From assembly GCA_031429105.1 (NCBI GenBank), contig JANOYV010000096.1:1-64000 (forward strand): DNA of 64,000 nucleotides, in the 5' to 3' direction. Shown in pieces: positions 1 through 7,816 of the stretch. Position numbers and translations under genes: made by a program. Below the pieces are notes generated by a model, which worked only from the letters and a program-made list of their open reading frames with translations, had not been told where the DNA came from and searched no databases. Numbering within the stretch: position 1 is the stretch's first letter; every line of letters begins with the position of its first letter. The stretch is from JAKFWF01 sp031429105 (GTDB taxonomy: Bacteria > Pseudomonadota > Alphaproteobacteria > Rhizobiales > Hyphomicrobiaceae).

Positions 1-105
1 ATCTTCTTCACGCGGCCGATCTCAGCTTTCCTATTGGCATGTGCATTCCTGGCGGTGACTGCTCCGTGGTTGCTCAAAATCGCTAAGCGGCAAGGTTTGA
101 TCTGA
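1..105 (+). CDS. C-terminal end of TctA-type tripartite tricarboxylate transporter permease (partial)
   Basis: The window opens inside a reading frame that ends at TGA 103-105 and encodes 34 residues: an FFTRPISA stretch, one hydrophobic segment and a short basic tail. TctA-family large permease subunits (about 500 residues, 12 or so membrane segments) usually end with this FFTRPISA-like motif before the last helix, so this is most likely the end of a tricarboxylate or dicarboxylate permease of the TTT family. Only the tail is visible, so substrate and start cannot be judged. The family call rests on one short motif. Confidence 0.6.
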   Translation: MFFTRPISAFLLACAFLAVTAPWLLKIAKRQGLI

Positions 106-348
106 GCCAACGTTGGGCCAAACTTTACGCGGTTCGCAATCCGATAAGAATTGAGCGAAACCTTTCCTTAGCAGCTTCGAGTCGTTTGTGAGCCGCTAGG
201 CCGCTCTTCAGTGACGGACGCTGCACCCCTGATGATCTCGTCTGACTATTTAGTGGGCTCCAGGGCGGCGAGAACGTTGTCCTCATGTTCCAAGCCGGTC
301 AACCGGTGAAAGGTGTCTTGCCGGAGGCTTAAAGTTTATGCGCCAATC

Positions 349-615
349 CTACGGCTTATCCATCAGCTGTTTTATTTTCCGCTGCTCCCAATTCTTGGCA
401 ATCATACTCACGGGGCTCAAAACGGCGACGGCGTGTCCAATGAGGCCGATGCCCCAACCCAGTAGCGGCCACTGCACCCACCACGGCGTGTCGGCTGCCA
501 GATTGATGATGAAGAGGCCTGTCATCACCAAACAGAATATAACACCGTGGATATAGAAGCCTTTGAGGGCTGCGACATGTTCTTTGGCTTCCCGCAGCTT
601 ACCGTGGTCGTCCAT
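349..615 (-). CDS. 2TM domain protein
   Basis: An 88-residue protein with two hydrophobic segments (about residues 21-40 and 48-68), separated by a short linker containing WWVQWPLLGWG, and a basic C-terminal tail. This matches the small 2TM family, a membrane domain of unknown function often found with regulators or alone. The start is supported by GGAG about 7 bases upstream of the ATG. It points away from the universal stress gene at 1187, and both lie next to a region rich in inverted repeats. Function unknown; an inner-membrane location is inferred from the hydrophobic segments. Confidence 0.75.
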   Translation of the reverse strand: MDDHGKLREAKEHVAALKGFYIHGVIFCLVMTGLFIINLAADTPWWVQWPLLGWGIGLIGHAVAVLSPVSMIAKNWEQRKIKQLMDKP

Positions 616-900
616 TGTTCGTCTCCATCAGTTGGTACTCAGTTCGGAGTGCTTCTATCAAAAGGAGGTGTGGCAGATAGTAAGCTGCTACTGCGGCAAG
701 ACACTCGACGGTTGCCGATTGCAACCTGGACAGGAATACACTCAATCCCGTTCGTCGATCTTCGATGGCACCGAAAGACGCACTCATGATGATTGATCCA
801 CGACGGCCCGTAAGTAGGTGGCCATGCCTAGATTTTGTTGCTTGGTTCGTATTTTCCGGGGTGGCGTGCCGGATACCCTATCGATGAGTGGAAGACATCG

Positions 901-951
901 CCTTGATCGATCTCAACTCGTCGCCGTTAAAGCGGTTTGGTTCGATCAAGG
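901..951. promoter_or_regulatory. 10-bp inverted repeat, overlapping FNR-like site
   Basis: CCTTGATCGA at 901-910 is exactly inverted as TCGATCAAGG at 942-951, with 31 bases between. The left arm begins a TTGAT-CGAT-CTCAA sequence (903-916) that differs by one base from the FNR/FixK consensus. It could be two half-operators, a DNA or RNA hairpin, or a chance repeat. No T-run follows, so it does not look like a terminator. Confidence 0.35.
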
Positions 952-1078
952 TATCGTAAGCCCGTGTCTACACGTTGCAGCGTTGCAGAGCCGCAGCAAA
1001 CGACTGGCGCCGTCAAACCTGACGGTTCAAAGGCGACACATGTTGGCAATAAGCAGGGTGCCTCACCGACGTAGCCGG

Positions 1079-1092
1079 TTGATTTTAATCAA
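1079..1092. promoter_or_regulatory. FNR/FixK-type operator (perfect consensus)
   Basis: TTGATTTTAATCAA matches TTGAT-N4-ATCAA exactly. It is centred about 101 bases upstream of the universal stress protein ATG at 1187, a plausible distance for an activator site plus an untranslated leader. The Crp/FNR-family regulator encoded at 6518-7258 has the ExxSR-type recognition helix that reads this motif, so local control is likely but inferred. Confidence 0.7.
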
Positions 1093-1186
1093 CGTCACGG
1101 ACATCTGAACATGTCACACAAAGTGCGCAACGAAAGTGAACCGATCGAGTTTGCATAGACGCATCCATGCGTCATGGAGGACCCAC

Positions 1187-1624
1187 ATGTACAAGCACGT
1201 ACTGATTGCGACGGATGGCTCCGAATTGGCCGGCAAGGCCATTGTTCAAGGACTGGGTCTGGCCAAATCACTGGGCGCGAAAGTGACCGTTGTCATGGTG
1301 AGCGAGCCGTGGACGTCCTTTGTCTCGGGCGAGGCGGCGATTGCTTTTCCAATTCAGGACTATGAGCGCGCCGTAACCGCCAATGCCACTGAGGTGCTGG
1401 CCGCAGCGGCAGCAGCTGCCAAGGCGAAAAGTGTCAGCTGCGAAACCGTGCACGCGAAGGACAGGCACTCGGCGGAAGGCATCATCGAAACCGCAACCAA
1501 ACAAGGCTGCGATCTAATCGTCATGGCATCGCACGGGCGTCGTGGTTTGAAACGACTCTTGCTTGGCAGCCAGACCAACAGCGTCCTTACGCAAAGCACA
1601 ATTCCAGTTCTGGTCTGCCGCTAG
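1187..1624 (+). CDS. Universal stress protein (single UspA domain)
   Basis: A 145-residue UspA-family protein. The N-terminal KHVLIATDGS strand and the C-terminal MASHGRRGLKRLLLGSQ segment give the ATP-binding G-x2-G-x9-G(S/T)-type motif; the middle is an alanine-rich helix. Cytoplasmic nucleotide-binding stress proteins of this kind support survival in low-oxygen or starved cells, but the individual role is unknown. The ATG at 1187 is preferred over an upstream frame extension because GGAGG lies 6 bases before it and UspA proteins start just before this first strand. A perfect FNR/FixK box lies about 100 bases upstream, and a cytochrome gene follows closely, so they may be co-transcribed. 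Confidence 0.9.
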   Translation: MYKHVLIATDGSELAGKAIVQGLGLAKSLGAKVTVVMVSEPWTSFVSGEAAIAFPIQDYERAVTANATEVLAAAAAAAKAKSVSCETVHAKDRHSAEGIIETATKQGCDLIVMASHGRRGLKRLLLGSQTNSVLTQSTIPVLVCR

Positions 1625-1654
1625 GCAACGACCGTTTTGGATGAAAGGGCAACG

Positions 1655-1993
1655 ATGTGGCTTATTCGTAAAGGCTTCTGTCTGATTGCGGTGTATCTGG
1701 CCATGGTCGGGTCATCGGCGGTCGTTGGCCAAACGATCGGTGATGCCACCCGAGGGTTGGCTTATGCTCAAAAGGCCTGTGCCGAGTGCCACGCTGTGTC
1801 GGCGTGGCAACCGATTTCGCCAAGGCCCGGGGTTACGCCCTTTAAAACAATCGCCAACGTCCCTGGGATGACACCGACGGCTCTCCTTGTCTGGCTACAA
1901 ACACCGCATCCAACGATGCCGAACCTGATCATTGATGCCGACGATAAGGCTGATGTTATAGCTTATATAACGAGCCTCAAGGAAATACGTTGA
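1655..1993 (+). CDS. Small c-type cytochrome (mono-haem)
   Basis: A 112-residue exported protein: a hydrophobic signal segment (about residues 8-26), one CAECH haem-binding motif, and a C-terminal NLIIDADDKADVIAYITSLK helix typical of class I cytochromes. The sixth haem ligand is probably the methionine in the PTMPNL segment. It should act in the periplasm as a small electron carrier. ATG 1655 has AAGGG upstream; a TTG at 1637 would only add six residues. It follows the universal stress gene by 30 bases, so the FNR/FixK site at 1079 could drive both. Two similar cytochromes occur at 10920 and 11470. Confidence 0.85.
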   Translation: MWLIRKGFCLIAVYLAMVGSSAVVGQTIGDATRGLAYAQKACAECHAVSAWQPISPRPGVTPFKTIANVPGMTPTALLVWLQTPHPTMPNLIIDADDKADVIAYITSLKEIR

Positions 1994-2027
1994 GCATGGC
2001 GCCACCGAAACAGTTTGGGGTCCAAGT

Positions 2028-2897
2028 TCACCCACACCGAATTGAACCTTGGTCCAGTAAAACACTTGGATGGGGCTGCGGGGTATGAGCCTTAAGGCCG
2101 CGTCGCAGCAGGGTTGTCCACGCCGTCTCTGCATCATCGACGATATCCAGGAGTTGGAGATCCTGTGGTCCAATCATGCCGAATTCCATGAGCGCATCAA
2201 AATCAATGATCTTGCTCCAATAGGCGCGACCAAAAAGAACAATGGGCATGACTGGAGCTTTGCCGGTCTGCTGCAGGGTCAGGAGTTCGAACAGTTCATC
2301 CATCGTGCCAAAGCCACCTGGGAACACCGCCAGCGCATTGGCGCGCATGGCCAGATGCATCTTGCGCATAGCAAAATAGTGAAACCGAAAGGTTAGCTCA
2401 GGAGTGGAATAGGCATTGGGCTCCTGCTCATGTGGTAGAGTGATATTAAACCCGATGCTTGGTGCACCTGCGTCGGAGGCACCGCGGTTCGCCGCCTCCA
2501 TGATGCCAGGGCCACCGCCAGTCGCGATGACATTGTCACGTGGGCCGTCCGAACCCACGAGCGCTCCGCCGCGTTCCGAGACGATTCGGCCGAACAGCCG
2601 CGCCTGTTCGTACCAGATCGAGAAGCTGGATCGCTTCTTTGCGATTGCAAGGGCTTCGCTGCCATTGGCTTGGCTGAGCAGCAGTTCGGCTTGCTCGGGC
2701 GAGAGCACCCGGGCGCCGCCGAAAACAACGACGGTTGAACGCACCCCCCAATCTCGAAGCAGTAATTCGGCCTTGCCGTATTCAAGAGCGAAGCGAATCG
2801 CGCGCATCTCGTCGCGAAGCAGAAACGCAGTGTCTTCAACAGGCAAAATGAAGCTTTGCCCACTGCGCTGCGCGTCATTCGAATTGCCTTTCGTCAT
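2028..2897 (-). CDS. LOG-family Rossmann-fold nucleotide-binding protein (TIGR00730 type)
   Basis: A 289-residue protein with the two hallmark motifs of the LOG / 'lysine decarboxylase-like' family: GGGPGIMEAANRGA in the first half and PGGFGTMDELFE in the second. Small members are cytokinin-activating phosphoribohydrolases or nucleotide 5'-monophosphate nucleosidases; longer bacterial members like this one are mostly uncharacterised. It lacks a real lysine decarboxylase fold despite the old name. ATG 2897 is preferred because AGGAG lies just upstream; an in-frame TTG at 2933 lacks this. It follows the DUF6455 gene by 41 bases on the same strand and probably shares its transcript and FNR/FixK-type operator. 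Confidence 0.85.
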   Translation of the reverse strand: MTKGNSNDAQRSGQSFILPVEDTAFLLRDEMRAIRFALEYGKAELLLRDWGVRSTVVVFGGARVLSPEQAELLLSQANGSEALAIAKKRSSFSIWYEQARLFGRIVSERGGALVGSDGPRDNVIATGGGPGIMEAANRGASDAGAPSIGFNITLPHEQEPNAYSTPELTFRFHYFAMRKMHLAMRANALAVFPGGFGTMDELFELLTLQQTGKAPVMPIVLFGRAYWSKIIDFDALMEFGMIGPQDLQLLDIVDDAETAWTTLLRRGLKAHTPQPHPSVLLDQGSIRCG

Positions 2898-2938
2898 CAC
2901 GGCTCCTGCGACGTTACCTGGACTGATAGTCAAGCGGT

Positions 2939-3355
2939 CTAGGGTGCACCCAGATGACCAACGACCAGACCATCAATAACCTGCGCGTTCAAACAATAAC
3001 TGTTCAAACCGGTCATGACATCGCCGCGCGCCAAGTCGCGGGCACAGCGGCGCCAACTTGAACAGCGCACGCAAGAGCCCTGTAATTCGCTGTAGATATT
3101 TGATTGCTCGGCCGCGATATATCGCGGATCCAAACCGGCCAATTCGAGGCGCTGTGGCGGCATGACCTCAGGACCCGCGTGGGGCCGCGTGATTGCCGCC
3201 ACGTCGCTCAAACTGAGGTCAATATCGCGTAAAATGCGCCCGAGCCCGATCCGTTTGGGACCAATGGAATTCCGCTCAAACTTGTGGGGACGATACCACG
3301 TTGCCACCCGCGCCCGAATGCGCTCAAACATTGGACCTGTTGACCAGCTAGACAT
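2939..3355 (-). CDS. DUF6455 family protein
   Basis: A 138-residue protein whose C-terminal half carries the DUF6455 pattern: a PPQRLELAGLD segment, then CVRC-SSWRRC-ARDLARGD, then SYCLNA. The three or four cysteines suggest a metal or redox centre, but no function is established. The family is frequent in alphaproteobacteria. ATG 3355 is chosen because a GGCGGGG stretch precedes it; a TTG at 3370 would add five residues. A perfect FNR/FixK box sits about 67 bases upstream (3416-3429), so expression under low oxygen is the most economical reading. Confidence 0.75.
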   Translation of the reverse strand: MSSWSTGPMFERIRARVATWYRPHKFERNSIGPKRIGLGRILRDIDLSLSDVAAITRPHAGPEVMPPQRLELAGLDPRYIAAEQSNIYSELQGSCVRCSSWRRCARDLARGDVMTGLNSYCLNAQVIDGLVVGHLGAP

Positions 3356-3415
3356 GGTATACCCCGCCAAGTCGGATTGCTATTTGGATACTTTATTGGC
3401 CAAACAGCTGCCGCA

Positions 3416-3429
3416 TTGATGCGGATCAA
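3416..3429. promoter_or_regulatory. FNR/FixK-type operator (perfect consensus)
   Basis: TTGATGCGGATCAA matches TTGAT-N4-ATCAA exactly. It lies in the 216-base divergent region between the DUF6455 gene (start 3355, minus) and the hybrid histidine kinase (start 3572, plus). Its centre is about 67 bases from the DUF6455 start codon and about 150 bases from the kinase start codon, so the DUF6455-LOG pair is the likelier target. Confidence 0.7.
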
Positions 3430-3571
3430 TCGTTCGCAAACTGTTCCCAAAATTGAATTTCTCCCAACAACGCTATCGTCCGTCAGTAATGCTGCATTGA
3501 CGTAGCGATACGGGATCATTGAGCGTGTGCTAATCTTTAACACAACATGGACTTACCGGTAGATACCCACC

Positions 3572-5611
3572 ATGGCTTTTGACGATCGACATGAACTTGA
3601 AGCCCATCACGTAGTGGCACAATCCGCGCTACAACAAACTGTCGCGCGGCTCGCTGGGATCGTTGCGATTGCGGCCGACGCGATCATATCAATCGACCAA
3701 CAACAACTCATCACGCTCTTCAATGACGGTGCTGAAACCATATTTGGCTACACCAGAGAGGAGGCCATCGGGCAACCACTGTCACTGTTGCTGCCCGAGA
3801 AGTTCCGCGATTTGCATGTTGACCACATTCGGTCATTCGGCGCCGCCAATGTGAATGCCCGCCGAATGGGCGAGCGTGGCGAGATCCTCGGGCGCCGCAA
3901 GAGCGGTGAAACGTTCTTTGCCGAAGCGTCGATCTCGAAGATCGATGTTGGAGGTACGCGGATCTACACTGCCGTTCTTCGCGATATCAAAGAACGCCGC
4001 GATGCCGCTCGGCAGTTGCTGAAAAGTAAGAAGGTTCTAGAGATCGCCTTGGAGGCTGGGCAGATCGGCACCTTCGAAATTGAGCATTCCGGTGGCAAGA
4101 CCTTCTGGTCGCCGATCATGCGAGCCATGTGTGGAATACACAACGATCAGGTTGTCGACTCTTCCACCTATCTGGCACTAATTCCGGGAGCGAATCGCAC
4201 GGCGATGGCCGAGGCTCTCGGCAACGCGCTCGAACCGTCTGGCAACGGCGACGTCGACGTTGAGCATCCAATCGCGCTGCCCAGTGGTGAGAGACGTTGG
4301 CTAAGCGTTCGATCGCACACGTCATTTGAAGATGGAAAGGCGGTTCGCACAATTGGGGCCGTTCTGGACATCACTGACCGCAAGGAGATCCAATCAGTCC
4401 TTGAGGCCAAGATTGACGCTGGCACACGAGAATTGCGCCTCGAAATGCATCGGCGCGAGCAGTCGCAGGCGCAGCTTGTGCGAACGCAACGGATGGAGGC
4501 ATTCGGCCAACTGACAGGTGGAATCGCTCATGATTTCAACAACCTATTGACTGTGATTACTGGCAATCTGGAGTTGCTCGAAATGCGACTGCAGGAGGAT
4601 AAGGCGCGCATACTTCTGAAGCGGGCCTTGGATGCGGCCGATATGGGTGCTCGGCTGACGAGCCGTCTACTGACGTTTGCGCGGCGCGGCAGCTTCACGG
4701 CCACTGCACTGAACCTCAACGAGCAGGTAATTGGCATGGCCGAATTGCTCGAACGAACCCTCGGTGAGCCGATTACATTGACAACGGTTCTCGAGCGAAC
4801 ACCTTGGACTGTAATGGCGGACCCGAGTGAAATCGAAAATGCGATCCTGAACCTTGCAATCAATTCTCGCGACGCGATGCCAAGCGGCGGCGAACTCATC
4901 ATCGAGACCGCCAATGTCATTGTTGAAGCTGATGAGATTGGTGGTGAGCATAAGCTATCAGCGGGTAAATATGTCCGCCTATCAGTCACGGACACTGGCA
5001 TCGGTATGAGTAAAAGTGTGCTCGAAAAGGCTATCGAGCCGTTCTTCACCACCAAGGAACCAGGCAAGGGTACGGGATTAGGGTTAAGCACAATCTATGG
5101 TTTTGTGCAGCAAGCGGACGGCGCGCTAACGATCTACAGTGAAGTCAGTCGCGGTACGATCGTTAACCTGTATCTGCCGCACATCGATCGGCGGCAAGGT
5201 GAATCTGGCCGCGACGGCGAAAATAAAGTCATACCGCTCTCGTCAGGCGAGTGTGTGCTGCTTGTCGAGGACAACCCAGGGGTCAGGGACGTCACACTTC
5301 AGCAGCTGAAGGCGCTTGGATACGTCGTAATCGAGACCTCGAGCGGGCCAGAGGCGATTGAAGTTCTCAAATCTGACCAAACCGTCGACCTTGTTTTCAG
5401 TGACGTCGTAATGGCCGGCGGAATGTCGGGCTTTGATGTCGCTCACTGGGTGCGAAGCCATGCGCCAACTCGAAAAATTCTACTGGCGTCCGGCTATCCA
5501 AATGAAGTTTTGCGCACCCAGGAGTCGTCGAGTCGAACGATCGAGATCCTGCGCAAACCTTACAGCCGTGCCGAATTGGCCCGGGCCCTGCGCCGAGCGC
5601 TCGACGGCTGA
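3572..5611 (+). CDS. PAS-containing hybrid histidine kinase
   Basis: A 679-residue cytoplasmic sensor with no clear membrane segment. In order: a PAS domain (about 25-145), a second PAS/PAC region (about 155-275), a coiled linker, a phospho-acceptor helix with FGQLTGGIAHDFNN (His320), an ATPase domain with an N box (about 423-436), DTGIGM (about 474-479) and GKGTGLGLS (about 498-506), and a C-terminal receiver with VEDN and Asp611 (FSDVVM). The first PAS domain resembles that of FixL and has a histidine (His82) at about the place of the FixL haem ligand, although non-haem PAS domains often have one too. Signal and partner are not known; the OmpR-type regulator gene converging on it is a candidate target. 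Confidence 0.9.
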   Translation: MAFDDRHELEAHHVVAQSALQQTVARLAGIVAIAADAIISIDQQQLITLFNDGAETIFGYTREEAIGQPLSLLLPEKFRDLHVDHIRSFGAANVNARRMGERGEILGRRKSGETFFAEASISKIDVGGTRIYTAVLRDIKERRDAARQLLKSKKVLEIALEAGQIGTFEIEHSGGKTFWSPIMRAMCGIHNDQVVDSSTYLALIPGANRTAMAEALGNALEPSGNGDVDVEHPIALPSGERRWLSVRSHTSFEDGKAVRTIGAVLDITDRKEIQSVLEAKIDAGTRELRLEMHRREQSQAQLVRTQRMEAFGQLTGGIAHDFNNLLTVITGNLELLEMRLQEDKARILLKRALDAADMGARLTSRLLTFARRGSFTATALNLNEQVIGMAELLERTLGEPITLTTVLERTPWTVMADPSEIENAILNLAINSRDAMPSGGELIIETANVIVEADEIGGEHKLSAGKYVRLSVTDTGIGMSKSVLEKAIEPFFTTKEPGKGTGLGLSTIYGFVQQADGALTIYSEVSRGTIVNLYLPHIDRRQGESGRDGENKVIPLSSGECVLLVEDNPGVRDVTLQQLKALGYVVIETSSGPEAIEVLKSDQTVDLVFSDVVMAGGMSGFDVAHWVRSHAPTRKILLASGYPNEVLRTQESSSRTIEILRKPYSRAELARALRRALDG

Positions 5612-5617
5612 CAATGA

Positions 5618-6361
5618 TCAAAGTTTTTGTACTTCGACTGCCATGACGTACCCGACGCCGCGCACGGTTTTGATGATGCGCGGCGCATCAGGCGCCACTT
5701 CAATTTTCCGCCGAACGCGAACGACAAGGGCGTCGATTGAGCGGTCGAAGGCGGACCATTCGTGGCCCTTCAACAGATCCATCATGTTGTCTCGGGAGAG
5801 AACGCGGCCGGGACGTTGAGCAAACATTTCGAGCATGTTGAATTCGGCCGTGGTGAGTTCCTGGATCATGCCGGTATCGTCTTTGAACTCACGTCTTGGA
5901 ACATCCAATCTCCATCGATCAAAGGCATAGCACTCACTGTTGATCGATTGAGTCAAAGACCGATCTTGCGCGACAGCGGTAGCCCCATAGCGACGCAGGA
6001 CCGCCCTAACACGTGCCACAACTTCTCGAACATGGAACGGCTTGGCGATGTAGTCGTCGGCTCCTAATTCCAAGCCGACAACGCGATCGATGGTGTCGCC
6101 TTTGCCGGTGATCATAATGATCGGCACGTTCCGCTCAGAGCGGATGGCGCGCGCCAGTTCGAGGCCGTTTTCGCCGCCTAGCTTGAGATCCATGGTGATG
6201 AGGTCGACCGGAGCTTGTTTCAAGCGTGCGGAAAGTTCGGCACCGTCCCGGGCTTCCGAGACTCTGTAGCCCTCGATCTCGAAGCAGTCGCGCAAAAGCC
6301 TGCGTACCGCATCCTCATCGTCGACAACCAGGATGTGGGCAGTTGGTTGGACTTGCGACAT
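5618..6361 (-). CDS. OmpR/PhoB-family response regulator
   Basis: A 247-residue two-domain regulator. The receiver (about 8-125) has the acidic pair VVDDED, Asp58 (ITMDLK) as the phosphorylation site, the ITGKGD threonine region and the AKPF lysine. The C-terminal winged helix (about 145-245) ends with the typical IKTVRGVGYVM wing. It should bind DNA as a dimer after phosphorylation. ATG 6361 gives a normal family start; an upstream frame extension adds 21 unlikely residues. It ends 6 bases from the hybrid kinase, convergent, and lies back to back with the Crp-type regulator, so the three make a regulatory block. Confidence 0.92.
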   Translation of the reverse strand: MSQVQPTAHILVVDDEDAVRRLLRDCFEIEGYRVSEARDGAELSARLKQAPVDLITMDLKLGGENGLELARAIRSERNVPIIMITGKGDTIDRVVGLELGADDYIAKPFHVREVVARVRAVLRRYGATAVAQDRSLTQSINSECYAFDRWRLDVPRREFKDDTGMIQELTTAEFNMLEMFAQRPGRVLSRDNMMDLLKGHEWSAFDRSIDALVVRVRRKIEVAPDAPRIIKTVRGVGYVMAVEVQKL

Positions 6362-6517
6362 TGAGCTTGTCCGTAAATGTTGGTCGACCGTTCCAAAGCC
6401 GTACTTACACTTTGTTACAATCAATTACTAAGCAGTCATATCACGACAGCGGAGCCCTGATCTTTTGCGGTTGTCGAAAGACGAAACAGGATACCACACA
6501 GTTTAAGGGGAATCGCT

Positions 6518-7258
6518 ATGCTGGCAACCGTATCGAACTCCATCGAGCCGCCAACTGCACCCATCCAACCCGACGCTGCTGCACGGACTGGCGACGCTTT
6601 TGCTGATCGGGTGGTGGCTGGAATTCTGCGCATTTTCAATACCAAAGAGCATATCTATTGCGAAGGTGACCCGGCAACGCATGTCTATCGGATCGAGGCT
6701 GGACACGTATGCATCTACCGCGTGTTACCAGATGGCCGCCGACAGGTCGTGGACTTTGGCTACCCAGGGGACTTCGTTGGTCTAGGTGCGGTGGGCGAAC
6801 ACGCTTCAAGTGCTCAAGCAACCAGTCGCACCCGCGTCCGTTGCCTCCCCGTGCAAGCGCTCCACGACATTATCCGATTGGACGCGCGAGTGGGGATGAA
6901 ACTCTATGAAGCGGTGTCGCACGAGTTGATGGCCGCGCGGGATCTACTGTTTACGGTGAGCCAGCGCACAGCGACCGAGCGTCTTGCCGGGTTTTTGCTT
7001 GCCCTCTCGCATCGCAATGCACGGCGCGGCGAGGATGCGCGGGAGATCGTATTGCCAATGACGCGAAGCGACATCGCCGACTTTTTAGGTTTAACCATCG
7101 AGACGGTCAGCCGTACGTTCACGAAGTTTCGCACTGATGGGGTGATTGACCTGGAGCAATGCATTCTGGTTACGATTAAGGATGCTGGCGCCCTTATAGA
7201 GTTGGCTGGCGGCGGTTTTGATCAGCGCACATTAGGGCGAACAGCGGTCGCGGCGTGA
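6518..7258 (+). CDS. Crp/FNR-family transcription regulator (FixK-like)
   Basis: A 246-residue regulator with an N-terminal cyclic-nucleotide-type beta roll (about 35-125), a dimer helix, and a C-terminal helix-turn-helix with RSDIADFLGLTIETVSRTF. The ETVSR recognition helix is the form that reads TTGAT half-sites. The cysteine cluster that holds the iron-sulphur centre in Fnr and FnrN is missing, so it is closer to FixK-type proteins that do not sense oxygen directly. AAGGGG precedes the ATG. Several TTGAT-N4-ATCAA sites lie in this island (1079, 3416, 9179, 11350), so it is the likely local regulator. A weak half-site occurs in its own promoter region. Whether it takes orders from the nearby kinase or from a distant FixLJ is open. 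Confidence 0.88.
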   Translation: MLATVSNSIEPPTAPIQPDAAARTGDAFADRVVAGILRIFNTKEHIYCEGDPATHVYRIEAGHVCIYRVLPDGRRQVVDFGYPGDFVGLGAVGEHASSAQATSRTRVRCLPVQALHDIIRLDARVGMKLYEAVSHELMAARDLLFTVSQRTATERLAGFLLALSHRNARRGEDAREIVLPMTRSDIADFLGLTIETVSRTFTKFRTDGVIDLEQCILVTIKDAGALIELAGGGFDQRTLGRTAVAA

Positions 7259-7290
7259 GCCTTCCTGCACAATGGACGCGGGACCGAGCT

Positions 7291-7779
7291 ATGACGATCG
7301 GGGCGGAGAAGACGAGATTGGCAATTGCGGTGTTCGATCGCGGTGAATGCCTGTGTCGGGCGATCTCCGATCTCACCTTCGCCGGATTCGACAGGCAGCA
7401 GATCGGTATCGCAGCGGTGGCAGCTACTCTGGTACGATTGCAAAATGGAGCCTGGTGCAGCGGATCGGCGTGCTGTGGAGTTGCCGACGCTGTCGGACAG
7501 GTCGAGACAACGCCAACCAGAGTGGACGGCCAATACGTCGTCGTTACCAAGGACACGCTGTGGCAGCGCTACGGGTGCTTCGGCACTACCGCAACTGATT
7601 CACTTTTTACCGCAAATTGGATGATTTTGAAGTTGCGGGTTGACCTCACGGAGTACATTCGCAAGGGCGCAGTGATTTTGGGTGTCAGCGCCAACGATGT
7701 CGATCAGCAAAGCCAGAGCACGCGCGTCCTGCTGCGATACAGTTCTCATCGTGTGCAAACGCACGAGTTCACTCTTTAG
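7291..7779 (+). CDS. Hypothetical protein, stress-protein-like (YflT/'17M'-type architecture)
   Basis: A 162-residue protein that I do not recognise with certainty. The N-terminal part (AIAVFDRGECLCRAISDLTFAG) and the C-terminal part (GAVILGVSAND...) recall small proteins in which a helix-strand domain reads 'AV.FD....A..AI..L..AGF' and the tail 'G..L..V', as in general-stress YflT-like proteins. A cysteine-rich bit (CSGSACCG) lies in the middle. ATG 7291 is in a usable context; an earlier in-frame start would overlap the regulator. It follows the Crp-type gene by 32 bases and precedes a universal stress gene, so it may be part of the same stress operon. Confidence 0.5.
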   Translation: MTIGAEKTRLAIAVFDRGECLCRAISDLTFAGFDRQQIGIAAVAATLVRLQNGAWCSGSACCGVADAVGQVETTPTRVDGQYVVVTKDTLWQRYGCFGTTATDSLFTANWMILKLRVDLTEYIRKGAVILGVSANDVDQQSQSTRVLLRYSSHRVQTHEFTL

Positions 7780-7816
7780 GCCAATACTTGAACCCCACCT
7801 CGGTGTAGGAGTTGTC

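Larger units (their letters stand above)
616..1186. other. 571-base intergenic region without a convincing gene
   Basis: This is the divergent space between the 2TM gene and a universal stress gene. Short frames occur but none has a family-like product or a good ribosome site. It holds a 10-bp perfect inverted repeat (901-910 with 942-951), a one-mismatch FNR-like site at 903-916, and a perfect FNR/FixK-type site at 1079-1092. I see no terminator with a T-run and no structured RNA that I recognise. Confidence 0.6.

Noticed and set aside
818..1108. 96-codon frame in the 616-1186 gap
   Set aside because: Composition is irregular, rich in Arg and Ser without domain pattern, and it contains the operator sites; no ribosome site.
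6411..6424. TTTGTTACAATCAA as an FNR/FixK site before the Crp-type gene
   Set aside because: One half-site matches (ATCAA) but the other has two mismatches, so autoregulation cannot be claimed from it.
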